A DNA stretch of 64,000 bases from Roseovarius albus (GTDB lineage Bacteria > Pseudomonadota > Alphaproteobacteria > Rhodobacterales > Rhodobacteraceae). This document shows, piece by piece, positions 19,176 to 27,247 of the stretch. The translations under genes were made by a program, and so were the position numbers. The notes under the pieces were generated by a model. It was not told the DNA's origin, did not search any database, and saw only the letters and a list, made by a program, of their open reading frames with translations. The first letter of the stretch is position 1, and every line of letters starts with the position of its first letter. Where the stretch lies: positions 1 through 64,000 of the forward strand of contig NZ_FWFX01000008.1 in the NCBI RefSeq assembly GCF_900172335.1. Reading direction: 5' to 3'.

Positions 19176-20336
19176 ATGGATTCGATCAAAGACGCGTTAA
19201 AGTATCAGCAAATACGTGACGCGGGATTCGATGATAAGGAAATCACCTTTTTCGATTTGATGGGTAAACCCGAAGACGAGATTTGCAGCTACCTTCCAAG
19301 TTTTTTCTATCATTCGAATATCTTGCATACGGTCAATGGCGCGCAGCGTGAAATTCTGTGCGACAAAATCGCAACCCATCATTTTTTGAATGCAATTGAT
19401 GTGGCAACCCCCACGATGGTCGGGGTCTGGCATCCTATCTTTGGGGTGACCGGAGATGGTCGGCCGATGACGACCGTGGCACAGTTCACATCTGAATTGG
19501 AGAATCTGCTGTCGGGCAGAGCTCAATTGGATCTCATCTTCAAGCCACGTGATGGCGGGGGCGGGAATGACATTTTTGCTGCGACTTTTGTGAAAACATC
19601 GGGAGGAAAAGTCGCAGCGCTCATCGACAATCAGCCGCAATCGATGGACCAGTTTTTTGCAGGTTTGCCCAAGGAGCCATATTCGATTGCCGGCAAGCCC
19701 TCACAAGGTTGGGTTGTTCAGGTTAAAGTCGAACAGCATCCGGATATGGGCCGGTTTAATGAAAGTTCTCTCAATACATTAAGGATCGGCACTTATATTA
19801 CCAAACCGCAAAACGGCACCGGTAACGCACCCGAGGTTTTACTGGACTATGCCTGCCTGCGCGTCGGCCGGGCCGGGGCGAATTCTGACAATTGGTCCAC
19901 TGGCGGGGTCATGATCCGGATCGACCTAGAGACTGGACGTCTTGGACGAGGACGATTTGCACCAGAATACGGCGGCGCGTTTCTTGAGGAGCATCCAGAT
20001 AATAATCTGCATTTTTCTGGCCTTGTCCTGCCCTATTGGGACGAAGCGAAGCAGCTTTGCCTGCGTCTCGCAAAGGCACTGCCAAGCGTCAGATCCGTGG
20101 GCTGGGATGTTGCGATAACCAAAGAAGGCCCTCTCATCATTGAGGGAAACTGCCCCTGGGGGATCTTTAATCCTCAGGCGAATGATGTGGGTTATTTCAC
20201 CCCGGAACGTCGAGCACGATATGCTGCGTCGGGCGACCCGATGCCTGCCCGTCAATTACCTAAAAAAAGAGCGTTGCCGGGGCAGTCGAAACGATCTTGG
20301 ACGATGTACAAGCTACGCAACAAGCTTGGCCTGTAA
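19176..20336 (+). CDS. Sugar-transfer-associated ATP-grasp protein, array copy 6
   Basis: 386 residues, MDSIKDALKYQQIRD, preceded by AAAGGGTAG. Conserved segments: LIFKPRDGGGGNDI, WVVQVKVEQHPDMG, SSLNTLRIGTYITKPQ, and WDVAITKEGPLIIEGNCPWG. The C-terminus is the full PGQSKRSWTMYKLRNKLGL tail. It is closest to copy 5 in the second half. Its stop is 131 bases before copy 7, the longest spacer on this side of the array; that spacer holds nothing I recognise. It is intact and likely functional. Confidence 0.87.
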   Translation: MDSIKDALKYQQIRDAGFDDKEITFFDLMGKPEDEICSYLPSFFYHSNILHTVNGAQREILCDKIATHHFLNAIDVATPTMVGVWHPIFGVTGDGRPMTTVAQFTSELENLLSGRAQLDLIFKPRDGGGGNDIFAATFVKTSGGKVAALIDNQPQSMDQFFAGLPKEPYSIAGKPSQGWVVQVKVEQHPDMGRFNESSLNTLRIGTYITKPQNGTGNAPEVLLDYACLRVGRAGANSDNWSTGGVMIRIDLETGRLGRGRFAPEYGGAFLEEHPDNNLHFSGLVLPYWDEAKQLCLRLAKALPSVRSVGWDVAITKEGPLIIEGNCPWGIFNPQANDVGYFTPERRARYAASGDPMPARQLPKKRALPGQSKRSWTMYKLRNKLGL

Positions 20337-20467
20337 AGGCAATTCATTTGCTGCATTGTGGCGAACTGCGTTGCAACGAGCGCGACAATGGTTATTGACC
20401 TGCGATCAAATACCTTTGAATGATCAATGGCTCTTGATTTAGTATCGAAGATGAAAAAGGTGAGCTG

Positions 20468-21565
20468 ATGAACTCGACGGAAGACGCGATAAGACGTCAA
20501 CAGATACGTGATGCGGGTTTCGATGATTATGAAATCGACTTTTATGGATTGATAGACAAAACCGAAGGTGAGATTTTCTCATACTTGTCGAATTATTTTT
20601 GTTTCACTCAATTCATCGACAAGCTCAACGGTTCGCAAAAGGAGATCCTGAAGGACAAAGTTGCCGCGCAGTATTTTTTGAACGGATCTGGCATCAACAC
20701 GCCCCAGTTGATCGGCGTATGGCATCCTGTCTTTGGAATGACGGGTGATGGTCGCTCCATGACAACCATAGCGCAATTTTCTTCCGAATTGCTGAACTTT
20801 CTAAAAGATTCTGATCCTCTGGAAGTCATTTTCAAGCCCCGCGCAGGTGACTGTGGTGAGGGCGTTGTCGGCGGCACATTTTTAAAATCAGCCACCAACG
20901 ATGTGGTCGCGATGATAGCGGGTGAACCTTACTCCGTTGAAAAATTCTTCGCTGGGCTACCCGATATCTCAGGTGACGCATCGCAGGGTTGGGTAGTGCA
21001 AGTCAAAGTACAACAACACCCGGATATGGCGCGGCTCAACCCAAGCTCACTTAACACCGTCCGTGCCCTGACATTTGTTCCACTATTGCAGGATGGCAGC
21101 GCTGAGGGGACGTCTGTAAAACTAGACCATGTTCGTTTACGTGTTGGGCGCTCAGACTCGATCATAGACAATTGGTCAAAGGGCGGTTTGCTGATCGAGA
21201 TTGACCGCGACAGTGGCACACTCAAACAAGGACGTTTCGCGCTGGAATTCGGGGGCGGACTTGTCGAGGAACACCCTGACAGCAAGTTGAATTTTGTTGG
21301 CCTTGAGGTTCCATTTTGGGATGAAGTTGTAGCACTGTGCGTCAAGGCAGCTAAAGCCTTCCCAAGTGTGCGGGCCATCGGATGGGACGTCGCAATCACA
21401 AAAGATGGCCCGATGATCATCGAGGGAAATCCCAATTGGGGCACGCGTACGATACAAGCCTTTGGCAAAGGTTATTTGACACCGGAATTTCGGGCACGGT
21501 TTGAAAGTGAAGGCATTCAAATGCCTGCCGCAATGCTACCCCCCAAGAGAAAATTGCCAAAATAG
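20468..21565 (+). CDS. Sugar-transfer-associated ATP-grasp protein, array copy 7 (divergent, short tail)
   Basis: 365 residues, the most divergent copy: MNSTEDAIRRQQIRD at the start, VIFKPRAGDCGEGV in the loop (two of the four usual glycines replaced), WVVQVKVQQHPDM, SSLNTVRALTFVP, and WDVAITKDGPMIIEGNPNWG. It ends at LPPKRKLPK and lacks the final 20 or so residues, including the PGQSK-x-SW tail of the sisters. It has an AAAAAGGTGAGCTG leader unlike the others. It may be an older duplicate with a separate role, or a copy on the way to loss. The frame is open throughout. Confidence 0.82.
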   Translation: MNSTEDAIRRQQIRDAGFDDYEIDFYGLIDKTEGEIFSYLSNYFCFTQFIDKLNGSQKEILKDKVAAQYFLNGSGINTPQLIGVWHPVFGMTGDGRSMTTIAQFSSELLNFLKDSDPLEVIFKPRAGDCGEGVVGGTFLKSATNDVVAMIAGEPYSVEKFFAGLPDISGDASQGWVVQVKVQQHPDMARLNPSSLNTVRALTFVPLLQDGSAEGTSVKLDHVRLRVGRSDSIIDNWSKGGLLIEIDRDSGTLKQGRFALEFGGGLVEEHPDSKLNFVGLEVPFWDEVVALCVKAAKAFPSVRAIGWDVAITKDGPMIIEGNPNWGTRTIQAFGKGYLTPEFRARFESEGIQMPAAMLPPKRKLPK

Positions 21566-21838
21566 CAAGGGGCGAAGTCAAAGTCTCGAAAACAGTTAGA
21601 TACCTAACGTCTCCATCGCCGGTATTGCCGCCATTGAGCGTGTTCAAAATACTCAAAAATGTTAGAAGGTGTCTCTCAAACTTTCAAAACAATCGCACCT
21701 TTGGTTTCGCTCCAGTTCGTGTGCATTGACATCAAGAAGAAAAACCCCAATAGATTGCATTCAGAAAACTAAATTCACCAGGAACCCAAACGTGTGCAAC
21801 TTATCAGTTGTGTTCTTCCAATCATTTAAACAGGTAAC

Positions 21839-22021
21839 ATGCAAAATTATTTAAAGAAATTTCGGGCAGATGAACTTGGCGCTGTCACAGTTGATTGGGT
21901 CGTGTTGACTGCTATCGTTGTCAGCCTTGCCGCTGCAGCTTTTTCGGGAGTCGAAGGCGGTGTGGGGGCATTAACCCAGAAATTGCTGACTTATCTACAA
22001 AGCCTTACGGTTGGCACCTAA
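21839..22021 (+). CDS. Flp-type pilin-like small protein
   Basis: 60 residues. The segment DELGAVTVDWVVLTAIVVSLAAA resembles the Flp/Fap type IVb pilin N-terminus (E-x-G-A-V-T-V-D-W-V-V-L-T), in which a conserved Glu five residues after the cleavage-site Gly is expected in true pilins. Here the region reads RADELGAV, so a prepilin cut is possible but not proven. It is followed by a hydrophobic helix and a short tail ending in LTVGT. No tad/cpa assembly genes are in the window. Small orphan Flp-like peptides of this kind are common in Rhodobacteraceae. Confidence 0.7.
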   Translation: MQNYLKKFRADELGAVTVDWVVLTAIVVSLAAAAFSGVEGGVGALTQKLLTYLQSLTVGT

Positions 22022-22170
22022 ATGTGTGTGAAGACAATGTGCAATTTTTGATACCTGACGCCGCGCACTAACCGTTTCCGTTTCAAAAGCTCATTTGTCG
22101 TTTTATTTGCTCAATGTGCGCGTGTCTCTTAGCTTGCAGGCAATTCTAAGCTGCATTTGCGAAGGTATTC

Positions 22171-22896
22171 ATGCCACATTCTTATGGACCTTTTGTTTTG
22201 ATTCATGGTGCTTGTCATGGCGGCTGGTGCTGGGATCAAGTCGCAGCGCACCTTCGCACGGTGGGTTGCAGAGTTTACACTCCAACCCTGCGTGGTCTCG
22301 GTGACAGAGCCCACCTCCTTACGGGCCATACAGACATTGCGGAGATGGGAGAGGACATTGTCCAGTTGATTGACAACGAAGATTTGCAGGACGCCATCCT
22401 TGTGGGGCACAGTTTTGGCGGATCGGTCGTGACCTACATCGCTGATCAAATTGGCGCGCGTCTGAACCGACTGATCTATCTGGATGCACTATGGATCGAA
22501 AGCGGCCAATCCATCTATGACACGATGGCCCCGGATTTGGTGGCCGCCCGGCGCGACTATGTGAGTAATTACGGTGGAGGTATCGCCTATCCTCCGCCCC
22601 CGCCAGAAGCTTTTGGTATAACGGAACCCGATCAAGTGTCTGAACTGAAGCAAAAATTAACACCGCATCCAATTGCAAGCTACGAAAACAGGCTTCACCT
22701 GAAAAATCCCGTTATGAACGGGATCCCAGCGGATTATATCATGTGCACCAACCCCATGTACGAGCCGCTGTCATCGGCGCGCACGCGGGTTCGGGAACTT
22801 GGGATCCCAATACACAAATTAGCTGCCCCGCATGATGCGATGATCACACACCCCAAGCTAACCGCCGATCTGCTCCTGTCGCTTTCGGCCAACTGA
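22171..22896 (+). CDS. Alpha/beta-fold hydrolase
   Basis: 241 residues. HGACHGGWCWD at residues 12-22 forms the oxyanion-hole region, and VGHSFGGSV near 77 carries the nucleophile Ser. A late His in APHDAM (about residue 228) completes the triad, with a probable acid between. The overall pattern resembles plant methyl-esterase/hydroxynitrile-lyase-like enzymes and bacterial relatives. The substrate is unknown. A short spacer follows, then the twin-transmembrane gene on the same strand. Confidence 0.85.
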   Translation: MPHSYGPFVLIHGACHGGWCWDQVAAHLRTVGCRVYTPTLRGLGDRAHLLTGHTDIAEMGEDIVQLIDNEDLQDAILVGHSFGGSVVTYIADQIGARLNRLIYLDALWIESGQSIYDTMAPDLVAARRDYVSNYGGGIAYPPPPPEAFGITEPDQVSELKQKLTPHPIASYENRLHLKNPVMNGIPADYIMCTNPMYEPLSSARTRVRELGIPIHKLAAPHDAMITHPKLTADLLLSLSAN

Positions 22897-22996
22897 ATCC
22901 GTGAACACGTTCTTTCCGAGCGCGGCAATCTTTCCAGTTCGCTTTTTGCGCCATGCCCGCTAGATGAGGGGCAACCGTGCTGCGAAAGGAAACATC

Positions 22997-23203
22997 ATGC
23001 GCGACGATCCTTTATTCTTTCTGGTCATTGTGGCCTGCGGAGCTGTGGCCTGCATCTTGTTGTTTGGCATTGGCACCTTTGGTAAGGGCGGCGAGTTTAA
23101 CCGCAAATACGCCAATAAGATCATGCGCTGGAGAATCATTGCACAATTCATCGCAGTCCTGTTGATACTGGCCTTTGTATTTTTGCGCCGGCAGGGAGGA
23201 TAA
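22997..23203 (+). CDS. Twin transmembrane helix small protein
   Basis: 68 residues starting MRDDPLFFLVIVACG, with two predicted transmembrane helices (about residues 5-26 and 43-62) and a short loop FGKGGEFNRKYANKIMRWR between them. This matches the HIG1-like 'twin transmembrane helix small protein' typical of alphaproteobacteria, a relative of mitochondrial Hig1 respiratory factors. AAAGGA precedes the start. It is immediately upstream of the adenosyltransferase and etfBA, a conserved order. The function is unproven. Confidence 0.85.
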   Translation: MRDDPLFFLVIVACGAVACILLFGIGTFGKGGEFNRKYANKIMRWRIIAQFIAVLLILAFVFLRRQGG

Positions 23204-23207
23204 CCGC

Positions 23208-23780
23208 ATGGTCGTTCTGAATAAGATTTACACCAAGACCGGCGATGCCGGGGAAACCGCACTAGGCAACGGTAGCCGTGTTGCCAAGCATTCGGCCCGG
23301 GTGAATGCCTATGGCACGGTGGATGAGGTCAATTCGACTGTGGGTCTGTCTCGTCTGCAGGCCGAAGGCGATGTAGATACGTCGTTGGCGCGCATTCAAA
23401 ACGACCTTTTTGATCTTGGCGCAGATCTGTGCCGCCCGGATATGGAAAAGGATGCCGACGCGGAATATGCACCCTTGCGAATTAACGACACTCAGGTCGC
23501 TCGATTGGAATCTGAGATTGACGCAATGAACGTAAATCTCGAACCTCTACGTAGTTTTATCCTACCTGGCGGATCAGCTTTGGCGGCGCATCTGCACTTG
23601 TGTCGGACTGTCTCTCGGCGTGCTGAACGATTGGCGGTGGAACTGTCCACCATTGAAAGCGTAAACCCAGCTGCGGTGAAGTATCTTAACCGTTTAAGCG
23701 ACTGGTTCTTCGTGGCGGGCCGCATGGCCAACAACAACGGTACCGAGGACGTTTTGTGGGTGCCCGGCGCCAACCGCTGA
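23208..23780 (+). CDS. Cob(I)yrinic acid a,c-diamide adenosyltransferase (PduO type)
   Basis: 190 residues. It adenosylates the cobalt of a corrinoid using ATP, giving adenosylcobalamin. Signature motifs: KIYTKTGDAGET at residues 6-17 (ATP site), TVDEVNSTVG near 43, RTVSRRAERLAV near 137, and LNRLSDWFFVAGR near 163. GGAGG lies upstream of the ATG at 23208. It is downstream of the twin-transmembrane gene and upstream of etfBA. Cobalamin is needed here for, among other things, methylmalonyl-CoA mutase in the propionate route, which would tie it to acyl-CoA catabolism. Confidence 0.95.
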   Translation: MVVLNKIYTKTGDAGETALGNGSRVAKHSARVNAYGTVDEVNSTVGLSRLQAEGDVDTSLARIQNDLFDLGADLCRPDMEKDADAEYAPLRINDTQVARLESEIDAMNVNLEPLRSFILPGGSALAAHLHLCRTVSRRAERLAVELSTIESVNPAAVKYLNRLSDWFFVAGRMANNNGTEDVLWVPGANR

Positions 23781-23949
23781 GCCAATTCCCTGTCCCGTGA
23801 CGCGTCGTTATCAACGTTTACGACGCCATGAAGCGTAAACGTGACGATTTTACACTGTTGTCCGGCAAAACGAATCTATATCAACACGCCAGAGAGCTTT
23901 GAGGGGGAGTCGCATTGCGGCTTCCAATGCATATGAGGAGACCATGCAA

Positions 23950-24708
23950 ATGAAGGTGCTCGTGCCTGTCAAACGCGTGATTGACTATAACGTGAAAGTA
24001 CGCGTGAAAGCGGACGGAAGCGGTGTTGATCTTGCGAACGTTAAAATGTCGATGAACCCATTCGACGAGATTGCCGTCGAACAGGCCATCCGCCTGAAAG
24101 AGGCTGGAAAAGCTGAAGAGGTCATCGCGGTCTCGATCGGCGTGAAGCAAAACCAAGAAACGCTGCGCACCGCGCTGGCGATGGGTGCGGACCGCGCAAT
24201 TCTGGTTATCGCCGCAGACGATGTTCACACTGACATCGAGCCTTTGGCCGTTGCCAAGATCCTGGCGAAAGTTGTTGAAGAAGAGCAGCCCGGCATCGTT
24301 TTGGCCGGCAAGCAAGCCATCGACAATGACATGAACGCAACGGGTCAGATGCTGTCAGCCCTGCTGGGTTGGTCGCAAGGCACCTTTGCCTCTGGTCTGG
24401 ATATTGACGGCGACAACGCAATCGTTACCCGCGAAGTTGACGGCGGCCTGCAGACCATCAAGGTTAGCATGCCAACCATCATCTCGGTTGACCTGCGCTT
24501 GAACGAACCTCGCTATGCGTCGCTGCCAAACATCATGAAAGCGAAGAAAAAGCCGCTGGACGAAAAAACTGCCGCCGATTACGTCGTCGACGTCACACCG
24601 CGTTTGGAAGTCGTCAAAACCGACGAGCCAGAAGCGCGTAAAGCAGGCGAAATCGTTGGCTCGGTTGACGAGCTGGTCGCGAAACTCAAAGAAGCGGGGG
24701 CTGTATAA
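23950..24708 (+). CDS. etfB: Electron transfer flavoprotein subunit beta
   Basis: 252 residues. It carries electrons from acyl-CoA and other flavin dehydrogenases, with EtfA, to ETF:quinone oxidoreductase. The sequence [34 protein letters not shown] and the late [21 protein letters not shown] motif are characteristic of EtfB. The ATG at 23950 is preferred over ATG 23944 because GAGGAG lies at 23935-23940, 9 bases upstream. The stop overlaps the etfA start by one base (TAATG), so the two are translationally coupled. Confidence 0.97.
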   Translation: MKVLVPVKRVIDYNVKVRVKADGSGVDLANVKMSMNPFDEIAVEQAIRLKEAGKAEEVIAVSIGVKQNQETLRTALAMGADRAILVIAADDVHTDIEPLAVAKILAKVVEEEQPGIVLAGKQAIDNDMNATGQMLSALLGWSQGTFASGLDIDGDNAIVTREVDGGLQTIKVSMPTIISVDLRLNEPRYASLPNIMKAKKKPLDEKTAADYVVDVTPRLEVVKTDEPEARKAGEIVGSVDELVAKLKEAGAV

Positions 24709-25634
24709 TGGCTGTTCTTCTTCTCGCAGAAGTCACCGATGGTGAACTGGCATTGGATGCAACTGCAAAAGCTGTGACCGCAGCCAAGCAATTGGGTGAC
24801 ATCACCGTACTGGCTGCTGGCGCAACTGCTGCTGCAGCAGGCGAAGCTGCTGCAAAAATCGACGGCGTTTCCAAAGTGCTGGTTGCCGAAGACGCATCTC
24901 TGGGTCACCGCCTTGCGGAACCAACTGCGGCGCTGATCGTATCTCTGGCTGGCGATTACGAGCACATCGTAGCCCCTGCCACCACAGACGCGAAAAACGT
25001 GCTGCCACGTGTTGCGGCCCTGTTGGATGTGATGGTCATCTCGGACGCGTCAGGCGTTGTCGATGCCAACACATTTGAGCGCCCAATCTACGCGGGCAAT
25101 GCGATCCAAACTGTCAAATCCTCAGACGGAAAAAAAGTTGTGTCCTTCCGGACCGCAACCTTTGACGCCGCTGGCGAAGGCGGCTCGGCTGCTGTTGAAG
25201 CCATCTCGGCTGTTGCCAACCCTGGCCTGTCCGAATGGGTTGAAGACAAAGTTGCTGCATCTGATCGTCCAGAGCTGACGTCGGCTGGTGTTGTTGTTTC
25301 TGGTGGCCGTGGTGTTGGCTCCGAGGACGACTTCAAACTGATCGAAGGTCTGGCAGACAAGCTGGGCGCGGCTGTTGGCGCGTCTCGTGCGGCGGTTGAC
25401 TCGGGCTATGCCCCGAACGACTGGCAGGTTGGTCAAACCGGTAAGGTTGTTGCGCCTGATCTGTACGTTGCAATCGGTATCTCCGGTGCGATCCAGCACT
25501 TGGCCGGTATGAAAGACTCCAAGGTCATCGTTGCAATCAACAAAGACGAAGAAGCTCCAATCTTCCAGGTTTCTGACTACGGTCTGGTCGCTGACCTGTT
25601 TGCTGCCGTTCCAGAGCTGACAGACAAGCTGTAA
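24708..25634 (+). CDS. etfA: Electron transfer flavoprotein subunit alpha
   Basis: 308 residues, the FAD-carrying partner of EtfB. The C-terminal FAD domain shows [32 protein letters not shown], and the [19 protein letters not shown] then [10 protein letters not shown] motifs. The N-terminus is a Rossmann-like region rich in Ala. Codons are strongly biased and the coding sequence is compact, fitting a well-expressed gene. A hairpin terminator follows at 25675. ETF dehydrogenase itself is not in the window; hbd at 27248 and fadH at 62590 are other acyl-CoA genes present. Confidence 0.97.
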   Translation: MAVLLLAEVTDGELALDATAKAVTAAKQLGDITVLAAGATAAAAGEAAAKIDGVSKVLVAEDASLGHRLAEPTAALIVSLAGDYEHIVAPATTDAKNVLPRVAALLDVMVISDASGVVDANTFERPIYAGNAIQTVKSSDGKKVVSFRTATFDAAGEGGSAAVEAISAVANPGLSEWVEDKVAASDRPELTSAGVVVSGGRGVGSEDDFKLIEGLADKLGAAVGASRAAVDSGYAPNDWQVGQTGKVVAPDLYVAIGISGAIQHLAGMKDSKVIVAINKDEEAPIFQVSDYGLVADLFAAVPELTDKL

Positions 25635-25674
25635 TATGTTCGGTGGGGTGTAACCCCATCCTACACAGATAGTG

Positions 25675-25702
25675 AAAAGCCCGCCAATTTGGCGGGCTTT
25701 TT
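25675..25702. terminator. Terminator between etfA and the VOC-family gene
   Basis: AAAAGCCCGCC-AATTT-GGCGGGCTTTTT is a perfect G/C stem flanked by A and T runs, so it works in both directions. It lies between two convergent genes. Confidence 0.92.
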
Positions 25703-25704
25703 AT

Positions 25705-26094
25705 TTAGACGGCGCTGAACCCATTGTGGATGATCTCCACCTTGTTTCCCTCAGGGTCTCGTAAGAAGGCGGTGAAGACAGGCATAGGATAGGCTTCACG
25801 CGGGCCGGGAGACCCTTCATCACTGCCACCTGCTGCCAGACCAGCTACATGGGCCTGTCGTACCAGTTCTTTGGAAGCGGCAGCAAAGGCCACATGTGTG
25901 CCGTTGCCACCAGTTGCAGCTTGCCCATCGAAGGGTGGCAGGATCAGAAACTCAACGCGATCCTTTCCGTAGGCTGCGAAGCCATCGCCTTCTGCAAGGG
26001 CAGATACGCCCAGGGTTCCCAAGACCGCATCATAAAATGTTCTGGCCTGTGCTATATCGCTGGCACCAAGGCTGAGGTGATCGACCACTGTCAT
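25705..26094 (-). CDS. VOC (glyoxalase/dioxygenase-fold) family protein
   Basis: 129 residues with the vicinal-oxygen-chelate fold: MTVVDHLSLGASDIAQAR with an early His, GTHVAFAA in the middle, and FLRDPEGNKVEIIHN with the terminal Glu that would bind metal. The pattern resembles glyoxalase-like, bleomycin-resistance-like proteins, and metal-binding His/Glu positions are present. The substrate is unknown. It converges on etfA across the shared terminator. Confidence 0.9.
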   Translation of the reverse strand: MTVVDHLSLGASDIAQARTFYDAVLGTLGVSALAEGDGFAAYGKDRVEFLILPPFDGQAATGGNGTHVAFAAASKELVRQAHVAGLAAGGSDEGSPGPREAYPMPVFTAFLRDPEGNKVEIIHNGFSAV

Positions 26095-26115
26095 TGTCTG
26101 TCTCCAAGAATAGGT

Positions 26116-26166
26116 GGCGTTCCGAAACAGGCAGTTGGGGGACAGACCTGCGTGTTTCGAAACGCC
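26116..26166. repeat. Inverted repeat in the 26.1 kb intergenic region
   Basis: GGCGTTCCGAAAC and GTTTCGAAACGCC are 13-base arms with one mismatch around a 25-base loop; inner CAGG/CCTG could extend pairing. It lies just upstream of the VOC-gene start (26094) and 3' of the DUF6473 gene on the same strand. It could be a terminator for the DUF6473 transcript or an operator; no T run is evident. Confidence 0.45.
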
Positions 26167-26268
26167 TGATATGTAACAACTACCAGAAGGGGTGTACGGC
26201 AGTTGCTACGTATATTTACCGATCAGTACACCTTAGTCAACCTCATGCGATCTCTACGGGCCTCACGA

Positions 26269-27099
26269 TTATTTGATCAGGTCAACGATGGCCGGCGCAA
26301 GCAACTGCGCCACCTCGACGTGGGCTGTGGGGCCCATCAACTCGGCAGCGGCTGGCGCCTCGATCTGGGAAAACACCATCCCCGCCTGCCCCGCTTTGCG
26401 GGCCGTTTCGCTAGGCTGAAACTCAATCAAATCCGCCACCTCAGATCGCAGATCTTCGATCATGTCCCGGCTGACAAAGCCCGGATCATGCGTGATCCGC
26501 AGGCTTGTTTCATCCTCTTCTGGCCGGCGCAAAGAAAACCAAAGCAGCAATACCGGAGCGTCGATCTGGCTGAGTAGCAGACGCAAACGTGGCGGCCAGG
26601 CCTCGGACAGTTCTTCAATCACATCTTCAAACCGTTCGGATGAGAGTGCTTGCAGGTGCCGCAGCATATGTCGGACAAAGTGGAACTCTGTAAAATCGAC
26701 TTCGGGGTACAACTTTCGCAGCTTTTTTGAAGCCCGCACAAAGCGGTCATTGCGGCGGGGGTGCACGCGATAAAACCGGTTCGACATGTTCTGCGCGCAA
26801 GGGAGTTGGAGCACAGTGAGTTGCGCGTTTGAGGCATGCTGCAACACACCCGGCTCCTTGAGGTAAACATCTGCCCCGGCATTCGGCCAGCCAAAGTTTA
26901 CACATCGCAAACCCGTATCGCGCTCAATCAGGCCGGCAAAGGGCTGCGCAATGAACTTGCCATAGGTGTCTGTTCCACCAAGAAAGGCAATGTAGTCGCC
27001 TTCCAAACTGCGCCGTGGCCCGCGAAACAAAAGTTTGGCACCGGGATATCGGCATGGATCGTAATTCAGGGTCTCCAACCCCAGTTTTTCATAACTCAT
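26269..27099 (-). CDS. DUF6473 family protein
   Basis: 276 residues without signal peptide or clear membrane segment. The N-terminus MSYEKLGLETLNYDPCRYPG, followed by LLFRGPRR and GDYIAFLGGTDTYGKFI, matches a family I recall as DUF6473 in Rhodobacteraceae. An SGNH-hydrolase-like or sulfotransferase-like fold is conceivable from the FLGGTDTYG pattern, but I cannot place catalytic residues. It is divergent from hbd with about 150 bases between. Confidence 0.7.
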   Translation of the reverse strand: MSYEKLGLETLNYDPCRYPGAKLLFRGPRRSLEGDYIAFLGGTDTYGKFIAQPFAGLIERDTGLRCVNFGWPNAGADVYLKEPGVLQHASNAQLTVLQLPCAQNMSNRFYRVHPRRNDRFVRASKKLRKLYPEVDFTEFHFVRHMLRHLQALSSERFEDVIEELSEAWPPRLRLLLSQIDAPVLLLWFSLRRPEEDETSLRITHDPGFVSRDMIEDLRSEVADLIEFQPSETARKAGQAGMVFSQIEAPAAAELMGPTAHVEVAQLLAPAIVDLIK

Positions 27100-27247
27100 C
27101 TTCCCACCACAACTTGTTACCCGGTGAAGAGAATCAATCCATTGGGTTTCAAAACCGCTAATGCGACAATTTTAGACGAATGAGCCTGCTTGCAGCCGCT
27201 GCCCAACGGGGCCTATGGTGGCGGCAATTGAACAAGAGGTCAGGGTC

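Larger units (their letters stand above)
12789..21565 (+). repeat. Tandem array of seven ATP-grasp paralogues
   Basis: Seven homologous genes of about 1.16 kb lie head to tail with start-to-start periods of roughly 1.23-1.34 kb. Copies 3-6 are intact; 1 and 2 are broken; 7 is divergent with a short tail. All share an N-terminal MDSI-D/E-ALK-Y/H-QQIRD block, a P-loop-like FKPR-x-GG-x-G segment, and WDVAI-x-GPLI-x-EGN near residue 310. Spacers are 68-162 bases. The family matches the sugar-transfer-associated ATP-grasp type as I recall it (Pfam ATPgrasp_ST). No insertion sequence or integrase is seen in or beside the array. Confidence 0.95.

Noticed and set aside
12789..21565. The array as a CRISPR-like or phage-derived repeat structure.
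   Set aside because: The units are 1.2-1.3 kb full protein genes in one direction, not short repeats. No phage genes flank them.
21669..21854. 61-codon frame between the array and the Flp-like peptide.
   Set aside because: It has no ribosome site, its composition is random and it overlaps the following gene.
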